The translations under genes were made by a program, and so were the position numbers. 25,400 bases of DNA from AG-12 sp027339635 (GTDB lineage Bacteria > Chloroflexota > Dormibacteria > Aeolococcales > Bog-877), in NCBI GenBank assembly GCA_027339635.1, contig DAHWNZ010000041.1, positions 1 to 25,400 of the forward strand, read 5' to 3'. The notes under the pieces were generated by a model. That model was not told the DNA's origin, searched no databases, and worked only from the letters and a program-made list of their open reading frames with translations. Below are positions 23,014 to 25,400 of the stretch, one piece after another. Every line of letters starts with the position of its first letter. The first letter of the stretch is position 1.

Positions 23014-23028
23014 TCGGCCAGTGGCCGA
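23014..23028 (+). promoter_or_regulatory. Palindrome abutting the aminotransferase ribosome site
   Basis: TCGGCCA-G-TGGCCGA is a perfect 15-base inverted repeat whose last base begins the strong ribosome site AGGAGG (23028-23033), six bases before the ATG. As DNA it could be an operator; as RNA it can fold into a 5-bp stem with a 5-base loop next to the ribosome site. Confidence 0.5.
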
Positions 23029-23039
23029 GGAGGATTACC

Positions 23040-24380
23040 ATGACCAACACCACGTCCACCGGGGGCCGGGTGGCTGCCGGGCAGGCGCCTGAGTCCACGA
23101 GGTGGCGGGAGCGCGACCGCCAGTCCGTGTCGGGCGCCTATTCCCGATACACCGGCCTCGTGATCAAGGATGGCGAAGGCTCCTACTTGATAGATGTAGA
23201 CGGCCAACGCTTTTTGGACTTCGGCTGTGGCATCGCGGTCACGGCCCTGGGGTATCGCCACCCCCACGTGACCGAGGCGATCCATCGCCAGGTCGACAGC
23301 TACTGGCACACCTCGGTCGTCACCCAACACGTGCGCCTGACCGAGGCGGCGGAGAAGGTGGCATCCATCTGCCCCGATCCGCTAGACACCGTGTTCTTCG
23401 CCAACTCCGGGGCCGAGGTGGTGGAGGGGGCGCTGAAGCTGGCCCGCCAGGCCACCCACAGACAGGGCATCGTCTCCTTCATCGGCGGATTCCACGGACG
23501 CACCTTCGGAGCCCTCAGCGTCACCACCAGCAAGGTGCACTACCGGGAGCACTACTCTCCACTGCTCCCCTCGGTCTACACCACCCCCTACCCGTACTGC
23601 TTCCGCAACTGCACCCACGCTCCGGAGGAGCCATGTCCCATCGCCATGGGCGCGGAACTGGAGAAGCTCTTCAAGCACGTCGTCCCGGCCGACGAGGTCG
23701 CGGCCATCCTGGTCGAGCCGATCCAGGGCGAGGGCGGGTACATAGTCCCACCCAAGGGCTTCCTCAGCACCCTGAGGAGGATCGCCGACCGGCATGGCAT
23801 CGTCCTCATCTTTGATGAGGTCCAGAGCGGCGTGGGCCACACCGGGAAGTGGCTGGCGAGCGAGCACGAGGGGGTCGTGCCGGACGTGGTCACCCTGGCC
23901 AAGGCGCTCGGCAGTGGCCTGCCGATAGGGGCGATCGTGGCCAGGCATGACCTCATGGACAAGTGGCCGCCAGGCACCCACGGCACCACCTTCGGCGGCA
24001 ATGCCGTCTCCTGCGCCGCCGCCATCGCCACCATCGAGGTGATCGAGCGGGATGGCCTGCTGCAGCGGGCGACTGAGATCGGGGACGCGATCACCAAGCG
24101 GGCCCGGGGGTGGCAGCAGAAGGTGGGCGGACCCGCCGATGTCCGCGGCCGGGGAGCGATGATCGGGCTGGAGTTCATGGACAGCGCGGGGCTCCCGGAC
24201 GCCGAGAGGGTGGATGCGATCAGGGCCGCCTGTTTGGACAACGGGCTTCTGATCCTGGGGTGCGGCCTGGACGACAACGTCATCCGCCTCATCCCGCCGC
24301 TCACCCTCAGTGACCAGGAGGTCGAGCAGGGGCTGCAGATTCTAGAGCAGGCGGTTTTGCAAGGAGGGGCGTCGGCATGA
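23040..24380 (+). CDS. Class III aminotransferase (GABA/omega-amino acid type)
   Basis: A 446-residue PLP-dependent class III aminotransferase. The phosphate-binding ANSGAEVVEGALK, the GFHGRTFGA segment, IFDEVQSGVGHTGK with Asp259 contacting the PLP ring nitrogen, and TLAKALGSGLP with the Schiff-base Lys288 are all present. THGTTFGGN provides the partner-subunit phosphate contact. The overall pattern fits enzymes acting on 4-aminobutyrate or other omega-amino acids, but acetylornithine-type or beta-alanine use cannot be excluded. The ATG at 23040 follows a strong AGGAGG. Its stop overlaps the following dehydrogenase start (ATGA), so the semialdehyde made here is probably oxidised at once by the next enzyme. 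Confidence 0.88.
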   Translation: MTNTTSTGGRVAAGQAPESTRWRERDRQSVSGAYSRYTGLVIKDGEGSYLIDVDGQRFLDFGCGIAVTALGYRHPHVTEAIHRQVDSYWHTSVVTQHVRLTEAAEKVASICPDPLDTVFFANSGAEVVEGALKLARQATHRQGIVSFIGGFHGRTFGALSVTTSKVHYREHYSPLLPSVYTTPYPYCFRNCTHAPEEPCPIAMGAELEKLFKHVVPADEVAAILVEPIQGEGGYIVPPKGFLSTLRRIADRHGIVLIFDEVQSGVGHTGKWLASEHEGVVPDVVTLAKALGSGLPIGAIVARHDLMDKWPPGTHGTTFGGNAVSCAAAIATIEVIERDGLLQRATEIGDAITKRARGWQQKVGGPADVRGRGAMIGLEFMDSAGLPDAERVDAIRAACLDNGLLILGCGLDDNVIRLIPPLTLSDQEVEQGLQILEQAVLQGGASA

Positions 24381-25400
24381 GCCAGGAGGGATACGAACTG
24401 GGGCGCACCTACGGCAACCTGATCGCGGGAGAGTGGCGGGCGGCCCGTGGCGGGGGGACCTTCGACTCATTGAATCCGGCTCGTCTCAGTGAGGTTCTAG
24501 GGCATTTCGCCCGCAGCTCCAAGGCGGATGTCGAGGATGCGGTTTCGGCGGCTCTTGCCGCCCAGCCCGGCTGGGCCAGAACCCCCATGCCGGGCAGGGC
24601 GGAGGTGATAGCCAGGGCGGGCCGGCTGTTGGAGGAGCGCAAGGAGCATCTGGCTCAACTCATGACAAGGGAGATGGGCAAGGTCCTGACCGAGGCCAGG
24701 GGCGACGTCCAAGAGGGCATCGACATGGCCAAGTACATGGCCGGTCAGGGCCGCAACCCGGTGGGGGAGGTTGTCCCCAGCGAGTTGCGCGACAAGCGCT
24801 GTTTCACCGAGCGGGTGCCGATAGGGGTGGTCGGCTGCATCACCCCCTGGAACTTCCCCATGGCAATCCCCTGCTGGAAGCTGATGCCGGCTCTGCTGGC
24901 GGGCAACGCCGTGGTCCTGAAGCCCGCTGAGGACACGCCGCTGCTGGCCATCCGCCTGGCCGAGATCCTGACCGAGGCGGGTCTGCCCGCCGGAGTCCTG
25001 AATGTGGTGACCGGCTACGGGGAGGAGTGCGGCGCGCCTTTGGTCGAACATCCGGCGGTGCGGGCCATATCGTTCACCGGTTCGGTCGAGGTGGGCCACC
25101 AGATAGCCTCCACCTGCGGTCGCTTGGGTAAGCGGGTATCACTTGAGCTCGGTGGCAAGAACGCCATCGTGGTCAGCGCGGATGCGGATATCGACCTCGC
25201 GGTCGACGGCGCCCTCTGGGGCGGCTTCGGAACTGCCGGACAGCGCTGCACGGCGACCTCTCGGCTGATCCTGGAACGCCCCATCGCCGCCGAGTTCACT
25301 GAAAGGCTGGTGACCAGGGTGAAGGGGCTGCGCCTGGGCGACGGGCTCGACCCCGCATCCGACGTCGGGCCGGTGATCAACCAGACCCAGTTGAAGCGGA
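24377..25400 (+). CDS. Semialdehyde/aldehyde dehydrogenase, 3' end cut by window
   Basis: The first 341 codons of an NAD(P)-dependent aldehyde dehydrogenase; the gene runs past the window end. Catalytic residues are present: Asn159 in TPWNFPM, Glu257 in LELGGKN, and Cys291 in GQRCTATSR. The GQRCTA form and the helix TREMGKVLTEARGD recall succinate-semialdehyde and 2-oxoglutarate-semialdehyde dehydrogenases. It begins at ATG 24377 overlapping the aminotransferase stop. Together they would convert an omega-amino acid to a dicarboxylate, for example GABA to succinate. Beta-alanine to malonate-type products, which would link to pyrimidine breakdown, is an alternative. Confidence 0.88.
   Translation, partial: MSQEGYELGRTYGNLIAGEWRAARGGGTFDSLNPARLSEVLGHFARSSKADVEDAVSAALAAQPGWARTPMPGRAEVIARAGRLLEERKEHLAQLMTREMGKVLTEARGDVQEGIDMAKYMAGQGRNPVGEVVPSELRDKRCFTERVPIGVVGCITPWNFPMAIPCWKLMPALLAGNAVVLKPAEDTPLLAIRLAEILTEAGLPAGVLNVVTGYGEECGAPLVEHPAVRAISFTGSVEVGHQIASTCGRLGKRVSLELGGKNAIVVSADADIDLAVDGALWGGFGTAGQRCTATSRLILERPIAAEFTERLVTRVKGLRLGDGLDPASDVGPVINQTQLKR

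Overview
The window is high-GC bacterial DNA, densely coding, with frequent GTG and TTG starts and many 4-base stop/start overlaps. A mycothiol-type maleylpyruvate-isomerase-family protein and a deoC cluster carrying the actinobacterial pair of aldehyde dehydrogenases (one full length, one short and non-catalytic) point to an actinobacterium or a related high-GC lineage such as Chloroflexota/Dormibacterota. The sequence alone does not decide between them. No rRNA, tRNA, insertion sequence, CRISPR array or phage gene was seen.

Layout. (1) 1-1146: the 3' end of a secreted or wall-anchored protein with two DUF11-like repeats, followed by a strong hairpin. (2) 1448-3701, plus strand: cytochrome P450, then nucleoside hydrolase 1. 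(3) 6871-3774, minus strand: cytidine deaminase, pyrimidine-nucleoside phosphorylase, MFS transporter 1. (4) 7012-10236, plus strand and divergent from unit 3: deoxyribose-phosphate aldolase, aldehyde dehydrogenase, short ALDH-like protein. (5) 10422-16403, plus strand: a LacI-type regulator with its own promoter and a tandem palindromic operator, then MFS transporter 2 (paralogue of transporter 1), nucleoside hydrolase 2, an adenosine/adenine-deaminase-family enzyme and an M20 amidohydrolase. (6) 17457-16708, minus strand: the maleylpyruvate-isomerase-family protein. (7) 17622-22797, plus strand: S-adenosylmethionine synthetase, mannose-1-phosphate guanylyltransferase, phosphomannomutase/phosphoglucomutase, a mannose-6-phosphate-isomerase-type cupin and an unrecognised membrane protein. 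(8) 23040-25400, plus strand: a class III aminotransferase and an aldehyde dehydrogenase cut by the window end.

How it works together. Units 2-5 read as a nucleoside-scavenging island of about 15 kb. Two related transporters may import nucleosides. Cytidine deaminase and the phosphorylase release pyrimidine bases and (deoxy)ribose-1-phosphate. DeoC splits deoxyribose-5-phosphate into glyceraldehyde-3-phosphate and acetaldehyde, and the ALDH oxidises the acetaldehyde. A parallel hydrolytic route uses two nucleoside hydrolases and a purine deaminase. Phosphopentomutase and purine nucleoside phosphorylase, usually part of such clusters, are not in the window. Unit 7 makes GDP-mannose from fructose-6-phosphate and is translationally coupled to SAM synthesis, which hints at a methylated mannose-containing glycan.

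The most distinctive points are the tandem operator in front of lacI, the paralogous transporter pair, the short ALDH lacking a catalytic cysteine, a P450 with Ala where the I-helix Thr is expected, and a second nucleoside hydrolase and a deaminase with altered active-site motifs.
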